Positions 59,764 through 59,935 of a DNA stretch of 59,935 nt are shown here, piece by piece. The notes under the pieces were generated by a model. That model saw only the letters and a list, made by a program, of their open reading frames with translations. It had not been told where the DNA came from and made no database searches. The position numbers and the translations under genes were made by a program. Source of the DNA: Pararhodospirillum photometricum DSM 122 (lineage in GTDB: Bacteria > Pseudomonadota > Alphaproteobacteria > Rhodospirillales > Rhodospirillaceae); assembly GCF_000284415.1 (NCBI RefSeq), contig NC_017059.1, forward strand, positions 2,156,404 through 2,216,338, given 5' to 3'. Every line of letters starts with the position of its first letter. Within the stretch, counting starts at the first letter, position 1.

Positions 59764-59935
59764 GGTGTCCCCCGCGCCAGGGCGGCCCGCAGAAACGCCA
59801 GGACCTGCGAGTCCTTAGGCATCATGGCCATGTCGCACAGGGCGAGGAAGCCGACATCGGTTAGTGCATCGCCCACCCCGATGGTCAGATGGGGCTCGGG
59901 CAGGCTGTGCTAGCCTTCAGCGTGGGCTGGGGGGC
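59760..59935 (-). pseudogene. HAD phosphatase 3' end, with in-frame stop near window edge
   Basis: The last 50 residues of a Cof/MPGP-type HAD phosphatase: LTIGVGDALTDVGFLALCDMA with the motif IV Asp pair, then MMPKDSQVLAFLRAAL to the stop overlapping the next ATG. Upstream in the same frame is a TAG (complement at 59910-59912), with EPHL and HSLPEP after it and AHAEG before it. A TGG Trp codon would give continuous sequence. This could be a true nonsense change, an error, or a junction. The rest of the gene is outside the window. HAD phosphatases belong to the same ter-type module. Confidence 0.6.

Noticed and set aside
1..59935. CRISPR array
   Set aside because: The recurring palindromic elements are kilobases apart with no regular spacers, and no cas genes are visible.

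Overview
The window is GC-rich chromosomal DNA, most likely from a Rhodospirillaceae alphaproteobacterium. The evidence is the canonical rpmH-rnpA-yidD-yidC-engB-argB block, the many PAS/histidine-kinase and c-di-GMP proteins, and GTG/TTG starts with ATGA/GTGA overlaps. A Pararhodospirillum/Rhodospirillum photometricum-like genome is my best guess from overall look, not a database result.

Layout. 1-5.67 kb: minus-strand tail genes of a siphophage-like prophage (tail tube-like remnant, tail assembly chaperone G with a -1 frameshift product GT, tape measure running off the left edge). They are joined abruptly to the 3' remnant of a host DUF4159 gene (5.67-6.2 kb). 6.3-13.45 kb: two divergent hybrid sensor kinases and a degenerate GGDEF/EAL-like protein. 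13.5-15 kb: a response-regulator fragment fused head to head with a 5'-truncated, frameshifted pepA. 15-19.6 kb: the rpmH to argB housekeeping block. 19.7-25.5 kb: HAD nucleotidase, DUF4169, DsbA-like thioredoxin, cobQ, SYLF lipoprotein-like protein, SDR epimerase, Rrf2 regulator. 25.5-36 kb: J-domain protein, PAS4-GGDEF-EAL, ABC exporter, an unrecognised conserved-looking protein, prepilin-like protein, YggT/DUF167, PAS histidine kinase. 36-42.1 kb: CYTH-CHAD, ArgO exporter, Rrf2/GNAT pair, TDT transporter with divergent LysR regulator, YjhX. 42.3-44.73 kb: a second prophage fragment (C-type-lectin-like tail protein and neighbours) bounded by broken host sequence on both sides, including the 3' end of another sensor kinase. 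46.98-50.9 kb: YchJ, cytochrome b561, acyl-CoA synthetase, YdjC/HpnK-type deacetylase. 51-54.2 kb: a three-gene glycosylation module (GT2, GtrA, GT39-like). 54.2-57.6 kb: rlmN, OmpA-type lipoprotein, membrane protein. 57.8-59.9 kb: part of a tellurite-resistance-type biosynthetic module (HpcH/HpaI lyase, PRTase/StiP, HAD phosphatase).

Three signals stand out. First, an interspersed palindromic element (core CTGGGGAGGC-N2-5-GCCTCCCCAG with one GAGGGGT flank and one CCTTTT flank) occurs more than 20 times, almost always just after a stop codon and usually oriented so that it would terminate the preceding gene; in several genes the reading frame ends inside it. Second, there are four abrupt junctions where genes are cut in mid-domain. 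Third, three otherwise intact genes are each broken by a single extra base in an A/T run, a pattern that fits sequencing error as well as decay. The clearest functional novelty candidates are the A AAA AAC frameshift cassette, the lectin-fold tail protein and the structured intergenic region upstream of yjhX.
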